From: Stutzerimonas stutzeri
GTDB lineage: Bacteria > Pseudomonadota > Gammaproteobacteria > Pseudomonadales > Pseudomonadaceae
DNA length: 64,000 nt
Direction of reading: 5' to 3'
Assembly: GCF_018138085.1 (NCBI RefSeq)
Contig: NZ_CP073105.1
Span: 2,790,001-2,854,000 of the forward strand
In this document: piece after piece, positions 48,992 through 57,905 of the stretch
Layout: every line of letters starts with the position of its first letter
How positions within the stretch are numbered: position 1 is the stretch's first letter
Notes under the pieces: model-generated
What the model was told of the DNA's origin: nothing
The model's database searches: none
The model's input: only the letters and a program-made list of their open reading frames with translations
Program-made: the position numbers and the translations under genes

Positions 48992-50515
48992 ATGTATCTC
49001 GGTATCGACTGCGGGACCCAGGGCACCAAGGCACTGCTGCTCGATGCGGACAGCGGGCGTGTCCTGGGCCAGGGTTCGGCCAGTCACGAGCTGATCAGCG
49101 GGCCGAACGGGCGTCGCGAACAGGACACCGAGCAATGGACTTCAGCGTTCGAAAAGGCCACCGCCGCGGCTCTGGCCGAAGCGGGCGTGGACGGGAGCCA
49201 AGTGCTCGGCATCGGGGTCTCCGGCCAGCAGCATGGCTTGGTCACGCTCGATGCTGAAGGCCAGGTGCTGCGGCCGGCCAAGCTCTGGTGCGACACCGAA
49301 TCAGCGAACGAAAACCAACGCCTGCTCGATTGGCTGGGCGGCGAACGGGGTTCGCTCGATCGTCTCGGTGTGGTCATCGCGCCGGGCTATACCGTTTCCA
49401 AGCTGCTCTGGATGAAAGAACAGCATCCGCAGTTGTTCGAGCGCATCGCTCATATCCTGCTGCCTCACGATTATCTCAACTACTGGCTCACGGGCCGATG
49501 CTGTAGCGAATACGGCGATGCGTCCGGAACCGGCTATTTCAACGTGCGCACCCGGGAATGGGACTGCGCAATCCTGCGCCATATCGATCCAGGCGGTCGC
49601 CTTGAAGTGGCATTGCCGGAGCTGATCGAGTCGGACCAGCCCGTTGGCCGGCTGCGCCCAGCGCTGGCGAAGCGCCTGGGTTTGAATCCGCAAGCCATCG
49701 TATCGAGCGGTGGAGGCGACAACATGATGGGCGCGATAGGCACCGGCAACATCCGCCCGGGCGCTATCACCATGAGCCTGGGGACATCCGGCACGCTCTA
49801 CGCCTATGCAGACCAGCCGCGTATCAGCGCGCAGCCCTCCGTCGCCACCTTCTGTTCATCCAGCGGCGGCTGGCTGCCGCTGATCTGCACCATGAACCTG
49901 ACCAACGCAAACGGCGCCATCCGGGACCTGTTGCAGCTTGATCTCGAGGCCTTCAGTGCGCTGGCGGCCGAGGCGCCGATCGGCGCTGCAGGCGTGACCA
50001 TGCTGCCGTTTCTCAACGGTGAACGCGTGCCCGCCCAGCCCCAGGCAACAGCCAGCCTGCACGGCCTGACCGCGGACAACCTCACCCGCGCCAATCTGTG
50101 TCGCGCGGTGATCGAGGGCGTGACCTTCGGCCTGCGCTACGGGCTGGATCTGCTACGTGACAGCGGGATTCACAGCCAGCGTATCCAACTGGTCGGAGGC
50201 GGCGCGAAGAGCCCGATGTGGCGGCAGATGGTCGCCGACATGATGGCAGCCCCGGTGGTCTGCACCCGCCACAGCGAAGCCGCCGCGCTGGGTGGGGCGA
50301 TCCAGGCCGCCTGGTGCCATGCGCGACAGACCGATCCTGAAGCCAGCCTCGAAGTCCTGTGCGAGCGCTGCGTCAGTGTTGACGAGGCGACTGCTGTCGA
50401 GCCGTCAGCCAATGCGGTCAATGCCTATGAGCTGGCCTACCGGCGTTACCGAGAGCTGATTGCGGCCACCTACGGTCAGCGAACCCCACCGGATCTGAGC
50501 ACAGTGGCGCCATAA
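48992..50515 (+). CDS. mtlY: Xylulokinase
   Basis: A 507-residue FGGY-family kinase that converts D-xylulose, made from arabitol by MtlD, to xylulose 5-phosphate. The N-terminal FGGY_N domain starts MYLGIDCGTQGTKALLLDAD and contains GVSGQQHGLVTLD. The C-terminal domain has LVGGGAKSPMWRQMVADMM and AALGGAIQAAW. It is equivalent to XylB in other systems. It is the last gene of the operon; a long perfect terminator follows, shared with the convergent acyl-CoA dehydrogenase. Confidence 0.93.
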   Translation: MYLGIDCGTQGTKALLLDADSGRVLGQGSASHELISGPNGRREQDTEQWTSAFEKATAAALAEAGVDGSQVLGIGVSGQQHGLVTLDAEGQVLRPAKLWCDTESANENQRLLDWLGGERGSLDRLGVVIAPGYTVSKLLWMKEQHPQLFERIAHILLPHDYLNYWLTGRCCSEYGDASGTGYFNVRTREWDCAILRHIDPGGRLEVALPELIESDQPVGRLRPALAKRLGLNPQAIVSSGGGDNMMGAIGTGNIRPGAITMSLGTSGTLYAYADQPRISAQPSVATFCSSSGGWLPLICTMNLTNANGAIRDLLQLDLEAFSALAAEAPIGAAGVTMLPFLNGERVPAQPQATASLHGLTADNLTRANLCRAVIEGVTFGLRYGLDLLRDSGIHSQRIQLVGGGAKSPMWRQMVADMMAAPVVCTRHSEAAALGGAIQAAWCHARQTDPEASLEVLCERCVSVDEATAVEPSANAVNAYELAYRRYRELIAATYGQRTPPDLSTVAP

Positions 50516-50566
50516 GCGCGCCGGGAGCGGGGGCAGGTGCGGCGGTACGACCGTAGCTGCAGCCCG

Positions 50567-50590
50567 TTCGCGAGCAGAGCTCGCTCCTAC
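50567..50590. repeat. Single Pseudomonas-type REP element
   Basis: The core GCGAGC AGA GCTCGC is flanked by TTC and TCCTAC. Its reverse strand reads GTAGGAGCGAGC then TCTGCTCGCGAA, the familiar short extragenic palindrome of pseudomonads (recalled). It lies between mtlY and the terminator. Confidence 0.7.
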
Positions 50591-50665
50591 CAAAAGCGGG
50601 CCGCCGTGGCAGCAAGCTTGTTCTCGAACGACCTCCCGGTAAGCCGCACTGATAACAGCGCATAA

Positions 50666-50697
50666 AAAAGCAAAGCCACTCGCGTGGCTTTGCTTTT
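50666..50697. terminator. Bidirectional terminator between mtlY and the acyl-CoA dehydrogenase
   Basis: A 14-base perfect stem (AAAAGCAAAGCCAC / GTGGCTTTGCTTTT) with loop TCGC, bounded by an A run and a T run, serves both converging genes. Confidence 0.92.
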
Positions 50698-50746
50698 ATT
50701 TGCTCGGTACGACTGCTTGCTCCTGCTGCTCGGAGCTACCGGCGCT

Positions 50747-51973
50747 TTATCGGCTACGCAGCATCTCACGGGGGAAGTACTTGCCCAGCTCGTGCTTGGC
50801 GATCGACGCGCGGTGCACCTCATCCGGGCCGTCGGCCAGGCGCAGGGTGCGCTGCATCGCCCACCAATGAGCCAGCGGGAAGTCTTCGGAAACCCCGGCG
50901 CCGCCGTGGATCTGGATGGCACGGTCGATCACTTTCAGCGCGACGTTCGGCGCCACGACCTTGATCTGCGCAATCTCGCTCGCGGCAATCTTGTTGCCCA
51001 CCGTGTCCATCATGTACGCGGCATTGAGCGTCAACAGGCGCGCCATGTTGATCTCGATCCGGCACTCGGCGATGTGATCGAGGTTGGCACCCAGTCGCGC
51101 CAGCGGCTTGCCGAACGCGGTGCGGTTCACCGAGCGCTCGCACATAAGCTTCAACGCCCGCTCCGCGACACCGACCGAACGCATGCAATGGTGAATACGA
51201 CCTGGGCCGAGGCGACCCTGGGCGATTTCGAAACCGCGGCCCTCACCGAGCAGCACGTTCTCGTACGGCACCCGCACGTTCTCCAGCAGCACTTCGGCGT
51301 GACCGTGCGGCGCGTCGTCATAGCCGAACACCGGTAGCGGACGCAGCACCTTGAGACCCGGCGCATCCATCGGCACGAGAATCATCGAATGCTGCTGGTG
51401 GCGCGGCGCGTCCGGGTTGGTCAGGCCCATGAAGATCATCACCTTGCAACGCGGATCGCAGGCACCTGAGGTCCACCACTTGCGACCGTTGATGACCCAC
51501 TCGTCCCCCTCACGTACCGCGCGCGCTTCCATGTTGGTCGCATCCGACGACGCCACACCCGGCTCGGTCATGCCGAAGGCCGAACGGATCTCGCCACGCA
51601 GCAAAGGTTCGAGCCATTGTCTTTTCTGCTCTTCACTGCCATAGCGCACCAGCACTTCCATGTTGCCTGTGTCCGGCGCCGAGCAGTTGAAGGCCTCCGG
51701 GCCGAGGCCCGAGCTGCCCATGATCTCGGCCAGCGGCGCGTACTCGGTGTTGGTCAGGCCGGCACCCAGTTCGGAATCCGGCAGAAAGAGGTTCCACAAC
51801 CCTTCGGCCTTCGCCTTGGCCTTCAGCTCTTCGACAATCGCGGTCGGCTGCCAGCGGTCGCCTTCGCTTACCTGTTGGTAGAACACTTTCTCGGCGGGAT
51901 AGACATGTGCATCCATGAACGCCTGAACGCGCTCACGCAACTCTTGAACCTTGGGGGAATAGGCGAAATCCAT
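50747..51973 (-). CDS. Acyl-CoA dehydrogenase family protein
   Basis: A 408-residue FAD enzyme that introduces the alpha-beta double bond into an acyl-Co[16 protein letters not shown] and [12 protein letters not shown] are flavin-contact signatures. [23 protein letters not shown] and [20 protein letters not shown] near the end resemble the ACAD10/11-like branch rather than short-chain enzymes. The chain-length preference is unknown. It is divergent from a LysR-type gene, which is a likely regulator given the 145-bp shared region. Confidence 0.88.
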   Translation of the reverse strand: MDFAYSPKVQELRERVQAFMDAHVYPAEKVFYQQVSEGDRWQPTAIVEELKAKAKAEGLWNLFLPDSELGAGLTNTEYAPLAEIMGSSGLGPEAFNCSAPDTGNMEVLVRYGSEEQKRQWLEPLLRGEIRSAFGMTEPGVASSDATNMEARAVREGDEWVINGRKWWTSGACDPRCKVMIFMGLTNPDAPRHQQHSMILVPMDAPGLKVLRPLPVFGYDDAPHGHAEVLLENVRVPYENVLLGEGRGFEIAQGRLGPGRIHHCMRSVGVAERALKLMCERSVNRTAFGKPLARLGANLDHIAECRIEINMARLLTLNAAYMMDTVGNKIAASEIAQIKVVAPNVALKVIDRAIQIHGGAGVSEDFPLAHWWAMQRTLRLADGPDEVHRASIAKHELGKYFPREMLRSR

Positions 51974-52072
51974 GGCGACAGACCTTCTGCAGGTAACGTT
52001 TTGTAGTTTTAGATGCTAGAGGAGGCCCAACGATTTATCTAAGCTATTTTCCTCGTGTATAAACATTCATCA

Positions 52073-52098
52073 CCGATATATGATCGGCGAATTCCGAT
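52073..52098. promoter_or_regulatory. Alternating CCGAT/ATCGG half-sites (probable LysR-type operator)
   Basis: CCGAT, five bases, ATCGG, six bases, CCGAT form two overlapping inverted repeats just upstream of the LysR gene start. They lie ten bases after a possible -10, TATAAA (52058-52063). Confidence 0.45.
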
Positions 52099-52118
52099 AC
52101 ACGCCGGAGAGCACAACA

Positions 52119-53030
52119 ATGAACCTGAACAAGGTCGATCTGAATCTTTTCATCGTCTTCGATGCCATCTACACCGAAGCCAACCTGACCCGTGCCGGAC
52201 AGATCGTCGGCATAACCCAGCCGGCCGTTTCCAACGCATTGGCGCGGCTGCGCGAGACGTTCAACGACCCGCTTTTCGTGCGTACCGCGCAAGGCATGGT
52301 GCCGACACCGATGGCGCAGAACATCATCGGGCCGGTGCGCAATGCGCTGCAGCTACTGCGGGTTTCGGTGCAGGAAAGCCGCACCTTCAACCCGCTGCAA
52401 GCGAACAAGACCTTCCGCATCAGCATGACCGACCTCACCGAGGCCGTGGTGTTGCCACCGCTGTTCCAGCGGCTGCGCCGGCTGGCACCGAATGTGAAGA
52501 TCGAAAGCATGCTGGCCAAGCGTCGCGAAACCACCAAGGAGCTGGCTGCCGGCCGCCTGGATTTTGCCATGGACGCGCCGCTCAATACCGATCCGCAGGT
52601 GCGCCACGTCAAGCTATTGGAAGACCGCTACGTCTGCGCCATGCGCCGCGGTCACCCGTTGGCGAAGGACAAGCTCAGCGTCGAGGAGTACCTGTCGCTG
52701 TCGCATATCCATATCTCCAGCCGGCGCAGCGGCCTGGGCATGGTCGACCTGGCGCTGGGCAAGATGGGCCAGCAGCGCAAGATCGCCCTGCGCTCGCAGC
52801 ACTACATGATGGCCACCCAGGTGATTCAGCAGACCGACATGGCAGTCACCGTGCCGGAGCGTTTCGCCCGGCGCCACGACCTGCACCAGATTCCGCTGCC
52901 GGTGGACATCCCACCGCTGGAAACGCACATCTATTGGCACGAAAGCACCGATCAGGACCCAGCCAACCGCTGGATGCGCGAGCAAATGATCGAAATCGCC
53001 CAGCAGGTGACGGCGCAACAGGCAGACTGA
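52119..53030 (+). CDS. LysR-family transcriptional regulator
   Basis: A 303-residue regulator. The N-terminal winged helix is DLNLFIVFDAIYTEANLTRAG then QPAVSNALARLRETFNDPLFVR, of the NodD-like subgroup. The remainder is the periplasmic-binding-fold effector domain. The ATG at 52119 has GGAGA upstream and starts MNLNKVDLNLF; an in-frame ATG at 52080 would translate through the half-site array. It is divergent from the acyl-CoA dehydrogenase gene and probably controls it and itself. Confidence 0.88.
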   Translation: MNLNKVDLNLFIVFDAIYTEANLTRAGQIVGITQPAVSNALARLRETFNDPLFVRTAQGMVPTPMAQNIIGPVRNALQLLRVSVQESRTFNPLQANKTFRISMTDLTEAVVLPPLFQRLRRLAPNVKIESMLAKRRETTKELAAGRLDFAMDAPLNTDPQVRHVKLLEDRYVCAMRRGHPLAKDKLSVEEYLSLSHIHISSRRSGLGMVDLALGKMGQQRKIALRSQHYMMATQVIQQTDMAVTVPERFARRHDLHQIPLPVDIPPLETHIYWHESTDQDPANRWMREQMIEIAQQVTAQQAD

Positions 53031-53079
53031 CTACCGCGCGTATGTGAATGGCGGCACGTGCAATGCGTGCCTTGCCGGG

Positions 53080-54099
53080 TCAGGCGCTGTCGCGCATCAC
53101 CACTTCGAACCCCACGTCGATGCGCCTTTGTGGCGGTGTTTCTCCGCGCATCAAGCCGAGCAGCATCTTCCCGGCCAGCATGCCTATTTCGCCGCGGATC
53201 GTGCGGACCGTGGTCAGCGCCGGATTCATCCAGGCCGCCGCCGGCAGATCATTGAAGCCAGCGATGGCCAAGCGCTGCGGCACGGCGAGTTGCAACTGCC
53301 GCGCGCGAAACAGCGCACCCAACGCCAGGTCGTCGTTATTGAAGAACACGGCGTCGATTTGTGGCTGCTGCGCCAGCAATCGATCGAGCAGTTCAGCCCC
53401 CAGGCCAATGGACGAAACCTGCGGAGTCAGAAGCTCCAGTGCCGCGTCGTAACGCGACGCCTCGCGCATGACGCTTCGGTAGCCCTCAGCGCGCTGCAAG
53501 GTGCGCGGGTCGAGCTGAGCGGCAGCAAAAGCTATGTTGCGATAGCCCCGCTCGAGCAGCTTGCGGGTCATCGCCGCGCCGGCATCGTATTGGGAGAAAC
53601 CGACGCAATACTCCTCGTCGGTATCGCTCAACTCCATCAAGGTCACGATGGGGCTGGAATAGCTGCCCAGCAATTCGCGCGCGGCATCGCTGCGCTCGAA
53701 ACCGGTCACCAGCAGGCCCGCCGGCTGATGTGCCAGATAGGCGCGCAACAGCCGTTCGTCCTCGTCAGGATGGTAGTGACTGACGCCTATCATCAGTTCG
53801 TAACCGGCTGGCATCAGCACTCGCTGAATCGCCTCGACGGTGTCGACAAAGACCGCGTTCGACAGCGACGGGATAATGACCGCGACCAGATTCGATCGCG
53901 CACTCGCCAGGTTGCGTGCGGCGGTGTGTGGCACGTAGCCCAACGCTTTGACCGCTGCCATTACACGCTCACGCAGCGCATCGGAGACCCGTTCGGGTTG
54001 CGACAAGGCACGCGAGGCAGACATCAACGAACAACCGGCACTGCGAGCGACGTCGGACAACGTGGCCCGCTCCAGTGAACGGCGACGACGAGAACTCAT
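53080..54099 (-). CDS. LacI-family repressor, probable gluconate-type GntR
   Basis: A 339-residue repressor. The N-terminal helix-turn-helix is ATLSDVARSAGCSLMSASRA, followed by the hinge helix TAARNLASARSNLVAVIIP. The effector domain has AVFFNNDDLALGALFRARQL and IAGFNDLPAAAWMNPALTTV. It is the last gene of the kinase-TRAP operon, so it is probably autoregulated through the same promoter. In P. aeruginosa a LacI-type GntR sits next to gluconokinase and a gluconate permease (recalled), which supports gluconate or a related aldonate as inducer. Confidence 0.85.
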   Translation of the reverse strand: MSSRRRRSLERATLSDVARSAGCSLMSASRALSQPERVSDALRERVMAAVKALGYVPHTAARNLASARSNLVAVIIPSLSNAVFVDTVEAIQRVLMPAGYELMIGVSHYHPDEDERLLRAYLAHQPAGLLVTGFERSDAARELLGSYSSPIVTLMELSDTDEEYCVGFSQYDAGAAMTRKLLERGYRNIAFAAAQLDPRTLQRAEGYRSVMREASRYDAALELLTPQVSSIGLGAELLDRLLAQQPQIDAVFFNNDDLALGALFRARQLQLAVPQRLAIAGFNDLPAAAWMNPALTTVRTIRGEIGMLAGKMLLGLMRGETPPQRRIDVGFEVVMRDSA

Positions 54100-54142
54100 A
54101 GCAGGTTCCAGCGGTGAGGGGCGGAGATTCTACAACGGGACG

Positions 54143-54160
54143 GCGCCCCCGAAGGGGCGC
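54143..54160 (-). repeat. Tetraloop hairpin after the second TRAP dctP
   Basis: GCGCCCC / GGGGCGC closes a four-base CGAA/TTCG loop seven bases after the dctP stop, before the LacI gene. No T run follows. It is probably an mRNA stabiliser or partial terminator. Confidence 0.5.
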
Positions 54161-54166
54161 GCCAGG

Positions 54167-55183
54167 TTACTTGGGAGCCTTCTCGATCTCGGCCTGCACT
54201 TCGTTGAACAGCGGCTCGCCGACCGTGTCGACAACGGTCTGGATCGCCGGCTTTGCCTGCTCACGCATGCGCTGGATCTGTTCCGGGCTGACCTTGTTGA
54301 CCTGCATGCCGTGCTCCTTGATCTTCGCCAGGGCTTCGCGGGCTTCGGCACGGGTATCTTCACGTTCGGAATCGCGAGCCTTCTTCGCCGCATCCATGAT
54401 GATGTCCTGCTCGGTCTTCGACAGGCCGTCCCACCAGCGCTTGGACGCGGTGACAATCCAGGGGCTGTAGACGTGATTGGTGACGCTGAGGTACTTCTGC
54501 ACCTCGTAGAACTTGGACGACAGGATGGTGTTGTAGGGGTTTTCCTGGCCATCCACGGCCTTGGTCTCCAGCGCGGTGAACAGCTCGGAGAACGGCAGCG
54601 GCACCGCGTTGGCACCCATCTGCTTGAAGGTATCGATGAACACCGGGTTAGGCATAACGCGCAGCTTGATGCCGTTGAAATCTTCCATCGTCTCGACCGG
54701 ACGCACGTTGTTGGTCAAGTTGCGGAAGCCGTTTTCCCAGTAGACCAGGCCGACGAGACCCTTGCTCTCCAGGGCATCCATGACCTTCTGCCCCACCGGA
54801 CCGTCGAGCACGTAGTCGGCCTGCTTTTCGCTCTCGAACAGGAACGGCGTATCCCAGACGGCCATCTCCTTGGCGACACCCACAAGGGTCGCCGTCGAGC
54901 CGACCATCATTTCCTGGGCGCCGCCCATCAGTGCGTTCTGCATCTGATCATCGGATCCCAGGCTGGCGGAGCCGAAGGTGCGGACCTTGAGCTTGCCGTC
55001 GGAGGCTTTCTTGATCTCCTCGGCCAGCACCTTAGCCGCACGGCCCTGGTTGCTGTCTTCATTGAGGCCGTAGCCGAAGCGAATCATGCGCGGACGAATG
55101 TCGTCTGCCGCCTGTGCGGTTACCGCGGTGATGGCGCTGGTCAGGGTGGTGGCGGCGAGGGCCGTGATGAAGAAACGTTTCAT
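54167..55183 (-). CDS. TRAP transporter substrate-binding protein (DctP family), probable sugar acid
   Basis: A 338-residue periplasmic binding protein. The signal peptide MKRFFITALAATTLTSAITAVTAQA precedes ADDIRPRMIRFGYGLNEDSN. Family residues include FNGIKLRVMPNPVFIDTFKQ with the conserved Arg, and AVDGQENPYNTIL. Its linkage to a gluconokinase fused with DctQ and to a GntR-like repressor suggests gluconate or a similar aldonate as ligand; this is inference. It is third in the operon, 58 bp downstream of dctM, which is an unusual place for the P component. Confidence 0.88.
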   Translation of the reverse strand: MKRFFITALAATTLTSAITAVTAQAADDIRPRMIRFGYGLNEDSNQGRAAKVLAEEIKKASDGKLKVRTFGSASLGSDDQMQNALMGGAQEMMVGSTATLVGVAKEMAVWDTPFLFESEKQADYVLDGPVGQKVMDALESKGLVGLVYWENGFRNLTNNVRPVETMEDFNGIKLRVMPNPVFIDTFKQMGANAVPLPFSELFTALETKAVDGQENPYNTILSSKFYEVQKYLSVTNHVYSPWIVTASKRWWDGLSKTEQDIIMDAAKKARDSEREDTRAEAREALAKIKEHGMQVNKVSPEQIQRMREQAKPAIQTVVDTVGEPLFNEVQAEIEKAPK

Positions 55184-55241
55184 GCTGACGTACCTTTTGT
55201 TGTTGTGGAGGGTTGGGTGAAGCGATTGTTGTTCTGGCCGA

Positions 55242-56519
55242 TCACCGCAGCCACTGCAGCGGCACGGTGATGATCGACGGCACTGCGATCAGCAGCAGCA
55301 CGATGACCAGATAAATGGCGAAGAACGGCGTGACACCACGCACCAGTGTTTCCATGCGCAACCGCCCTATCCCACCGACGACGTTGAGCACCGTGCCGAC
55401 TGGCGGAGTGATCAGGCCGATCGAGCCGATCAGCACGAACATCACGCCGAAGTACACCGGGTTGATGCCCGCCTTGACCGCGATGGGCGCCAGTACCGGC
55501 CCCAGGATCAGGATGGTCGGCGTCAGGTCGAGGACCATACCGATGGCGATCATCAGCACCATGATGGCGAACATCAGCAGCTTCGGATCTTCAGCCAGCG
55601 GCCCGAGCATCGCCGCGATCTCGTCAGGAAGCTGGGCCAGGGTGATCATGTAGGCCGATACGATGGCGGCGGCACAGAGGAACATCACCGAAGCCGTGGT
55701 GCGGCTGGCGCGGGTCAGGACTTCGATGACACCGCTCCAGCTCAGCTCGCGGTAAAGCAGCGTCGACACCAGCAACGCGTAGACCGCCGCCACCACCGCC
55801 GCCTCGGTGGGCGTGAACAGGCCGAAGCGCAAACCGCCGACAATGATCACCGGCAGCATCAGCGCCGCGGCACCATCGACCAGGGCCTTGCGGCGTTCGG
55901 CCCCGCTGGCCTTCGCCTGCGGTGGTTCTTCGATCTTTCGGGCGATCAGGGTCCAGGCCACGACGAGCCCGGCGCCCATGATCAGGCCCGGCACCATCCC
56001 GGCGAGGAACAGCTGGCTGATCGAGGTATTGGTGACCACGCCGTAGATCACGAACGGCATCGACGGCGGAATGATCGGTGCAATGATGCCACCGGCCGCC
56101 ACCAGCCCCGAGGACGGGCTCAGCGGGTAGCCGCGTTCGCGCATCATCGGCAGCAGCAGGGTCGCCAGTGCGGCGGTGTCGGCCAGCGCCGAGCCGGACA
56201 TGCTTGCCAGCAGCACGGATGCCGCGATCGCCACGTAGCCGAGACCACCGCGCTTGTGGCCGAAATAGGCCTGCGCCATGTTGATGATGCGCCGGGAAAT
56301 ACCACCGGCATTCATCAGTTCGCCAGCGAGGATGAAGAACGGCACGGCCAGCAGCGGAAAGCTATCGGCCCCGGCTTGCAGGTTCTGGGCGAGCAGTTGC
56401 ACGTCCCAGAAATCCAGATACCACATCAGCACCGCGCCGGTGAGGATCAGCGCGAAGGCGATCGGCATGCCGAAGGCCATGAAGCCAAACAGTGACGAGA
56501 GAAAGACGACGACAGTCAT
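55242..56519 (-). CDS. TRAP transporter large permease subunit (DctM)
   Basis: A 425-residue membrane channel. Family motifs include FFILAGELMNAGGISRRIINM, LASMSGSALADTAALATLLLP, AAGGIIAPIIPPSMPFVIYG and LITPPVGTVLNVVGGIG. Two related halves are visible, as in other DctM proteins. It should pair with the DctQ domain of the kinase fusion encoded 44 bp upstream. GAGG precedes the ATG. Confidence 0.92.
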   Translation of the reverse strand: MTVVVFLSSLFGFMAFGMPIAFALILTGAVLMWYLDFWDVQLLAQNLQAGADSFPLLAVPFFILAGELMNAGGISRRIINMAQAYFGHKRGGLGYVAIAASVLLASMSGSALADTAALATLLLPMMRERGYPLSPSSGLVAAGGIIAPIIPPSMPFVIYGVVTNTSISQLFLAGMVPGLIMGAGLVVAWTLIARKIEEPPQAKASGAERRKALVDGAAALMLPVIIVGGLRFGLFTPTEAAVVAAVYALLVSTLLYRELSWSGVIEVLTRASRTTASVMFLCAAAIVSAYMITLAQLPDEIAAMLGPLAEDPKLLMFAIMVLMIAIGMVLDLTPTILILGPVLAPIAVKAGINPVYFGVMFVLIGSIGLITPPVGTVLNVVGGIGRLRMETLVRGVTPFFAIYLVIVLLLIAVPSIITVPLQWLR

Positions 56520-56563
56520 GTACGGACCTCGGGTGGGCGTCAGCCCTTGTTGTTATCGAGAAA

Positions 56564-57706
56564 TCAATCGGCCGTTACATTGGCTTCGGCGATATGTTCG
56601 GGCGGCTGTCGACGCCAGACGTTGATCAGTTGCACCAAGGCCAGCACCGTCAACGCGACCATGCTGGCAGCAACCGGAAGCATGGCCACCGCCAATGGAT
56701 AACCGACCACTGGACTGGTGATGCTCCAGCCGAACTGCATCTGATGCCAGCCGCCCAGCGCTGCGAGGCCGCTGGCGACGGCGACCATGATCCAGCTGAT
56801 GGAATCCACCACGCGGCGGAACAACCGGGGGAAACGATCGCGAATCATGCTGAAGGCCATCAGCTCGCCGCGGCGCATGCTGGAGGCGACCCCGACGAAC
56901 ACCAGCCAGACGAAGGCCAACCGCGACAGTTCTTCGGCGCCGGTCCAGCCGGTACCGAAGGCGTAGCGCAGTACCACGCTGCTGAACACCACGACGACCA
57001 TGAACGCCAGCAATGCCGCCATCAGCCAATCGGTAATGCGATCGAAGCCCTGCGCGACTCGTCCGTTGTAGATCGGCGAACCGGTCAGCTCGGCACCGCG
57101 CGTGCTCGACGTGTTAGCGCTATCAGGCGGAGCGGCGGAAAAACCTTCTTGCTCGCCGATCTCCAGCCCCGGGTCGCGTTGCATCCAGTCGACGATTTCC
57201 TCGAGCACCCGCTCACGCGGCTGGCTGGCATCGACGACCAACACGCCCGGCTCGCCTTCGGGGGATTCGAGCGTGGCGAACTGGCTGTCCACTAGCGAAA
57301 TAGGCATGAAATGCCCGGCTCGGCCGCCGACACGCTGGACTGCGGTGTCGTAGTCAATGGCCAGATGGGCAAAACGCAGACCGGGAACGGCATGACGCAG
57401 CAGGTCGCGATAGCGGCACTTGAGGGCCGAACAGGCGAGCACGAAGCCAACGCCGTCATCGATGGCGCGCTGCATCTCGGCGATCAGCCTCTGCAACCAC
57501 TCGACGCGATCGGCATCAGACAGCGGCGTGCCGGCACGCATGCGCGCAACGTTTTCTTCAGGATGGAAATGATCGGCTTCGATATGCCGGAAACCCAGGG
57601 CATCGGCAACGGCGTGACTGGTGTCGGTCTTACCCGAACCGCTGACGCCCATGACCACCAATGCTCGGTGGGCAGCGGGAAAATCACTATTGGAGTGGCG
57701 ATCCAC
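56564..57706 (-). CDS. gntK: Gluconokinase fused to TRAP small permease subunit (GntK-DctQ)
   Basis: One uninterrupted frame of about 380 residues. Residues 14-180 are a complete gluconokinase: P-loop GVSGSGKT (20-27), IEADHFHPEENVARMRAGTP (42-61), ACSALKCRYRDLLR and GHFMPISLVDSQFATLE. A linker of about 40 residues (181-222), rich in Ala, Ser, Gly and Pro, follows. Residues 223-365 are a DctQ protein with four helices and the family EELSRLAFVWLVFVGVASSM. DctQ termini are cytoplasmic, so the kinase would sit where the sugar acid emerges. The start is GTG at 57706 with GGAGAG upstream; an ATG at 57793 without a ribosome binding site is the alternative. It is first in the operon ahead of dctM, dctP and the LacI gene. 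Confidence 0.88.
   Translation of the reverse strand: MDRHSNSDFPAAHRALVVMGVSGSGKTDTSHAVADALGFRHIEADHFHPEENVARMRAGTPLSDADRVEWLQRLIAEMQRAIDDGVGFVLACSALKCRYRDLLRHAVPGLRFAHLAIDYDTAVQRVGGRAGHFMPISLVDSQFATLESPEGEPGVLVVDASQPRERVLEEIVDWMQRDPGLEIGEQEGFSAAPPDSANTSSTRGAELTGSPIYNGRVAQGFDRITDWLMAALLAFMVVVVFSSVVLRYAFGTGWTGAEELSRLAFVWLVFVGVASSMRRGELMAFSMIRDRFPRLFRRVVDSISWIMVAVASGLAALGGWHQMQFGWSITSPVVGYPLAVAMLPVAASMVALTVLALVQLINVWRRQPPEHIAEANVTAD
57112..57125. promoter_or_regulatory. Second GntR-type operator copy inside the GntK-DctQ linker
   Basis: TGTTAGCGCTATCA on the plus strand is a near-perfect palindrome. Its reverse complement TGATAGCGCTAACA differs at one of 14 positions from the copy upstream of the gene. 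It falls in the linker codons between the kinase and membrane parts. Confidence 0.5.
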
Positions 57707-57757
57707 TATTGGCTCTCCAGCAGCATCGAGGTGCTGCGTTATGATTGTTGGGCCAAA

Positions 57758-57771
57758 TGGTAGCGCTAACA
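57758..57771. promoter_or_regulatory. Probable GntR (LacI-family) operator upstream of gntK-dctQ
   Basis: TGGTAGCGCTAACA is a palindrome with one mismatch pair. It contains TAGCGCT, which I recall as the core of the P. aeruginosa gluconate repressor operator. It lies 52 bp upstream of the GTG start, where a LacI-family operator is expected. Confidence 0.55.
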
Positions 57772-57850
57772 TGCCAACACATAAACCCAACATAATGACC
57801 GTTCGTCGGGCCGAATCGCGGATGAGCGGTCAATAGTTACGAGATGCCGC

Positions 57851-57879
57851 TTCGATTTGCCCACCGCGCTGACTACAAT
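57851..57879 (+). promoter_or_regulatory. Possible sigma-70 promoter of ppiC
   Basis: TACAAT (57874-57879) is a good -10. TTCGAT sits 17 bp upstream as a poor -35. It lies 26 bp before the ppiC ATG. Confidence 0.4.
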
Positions 57880-57905
57880 CCCCGCCACAGACGAGGAGTA
57901 TCACG

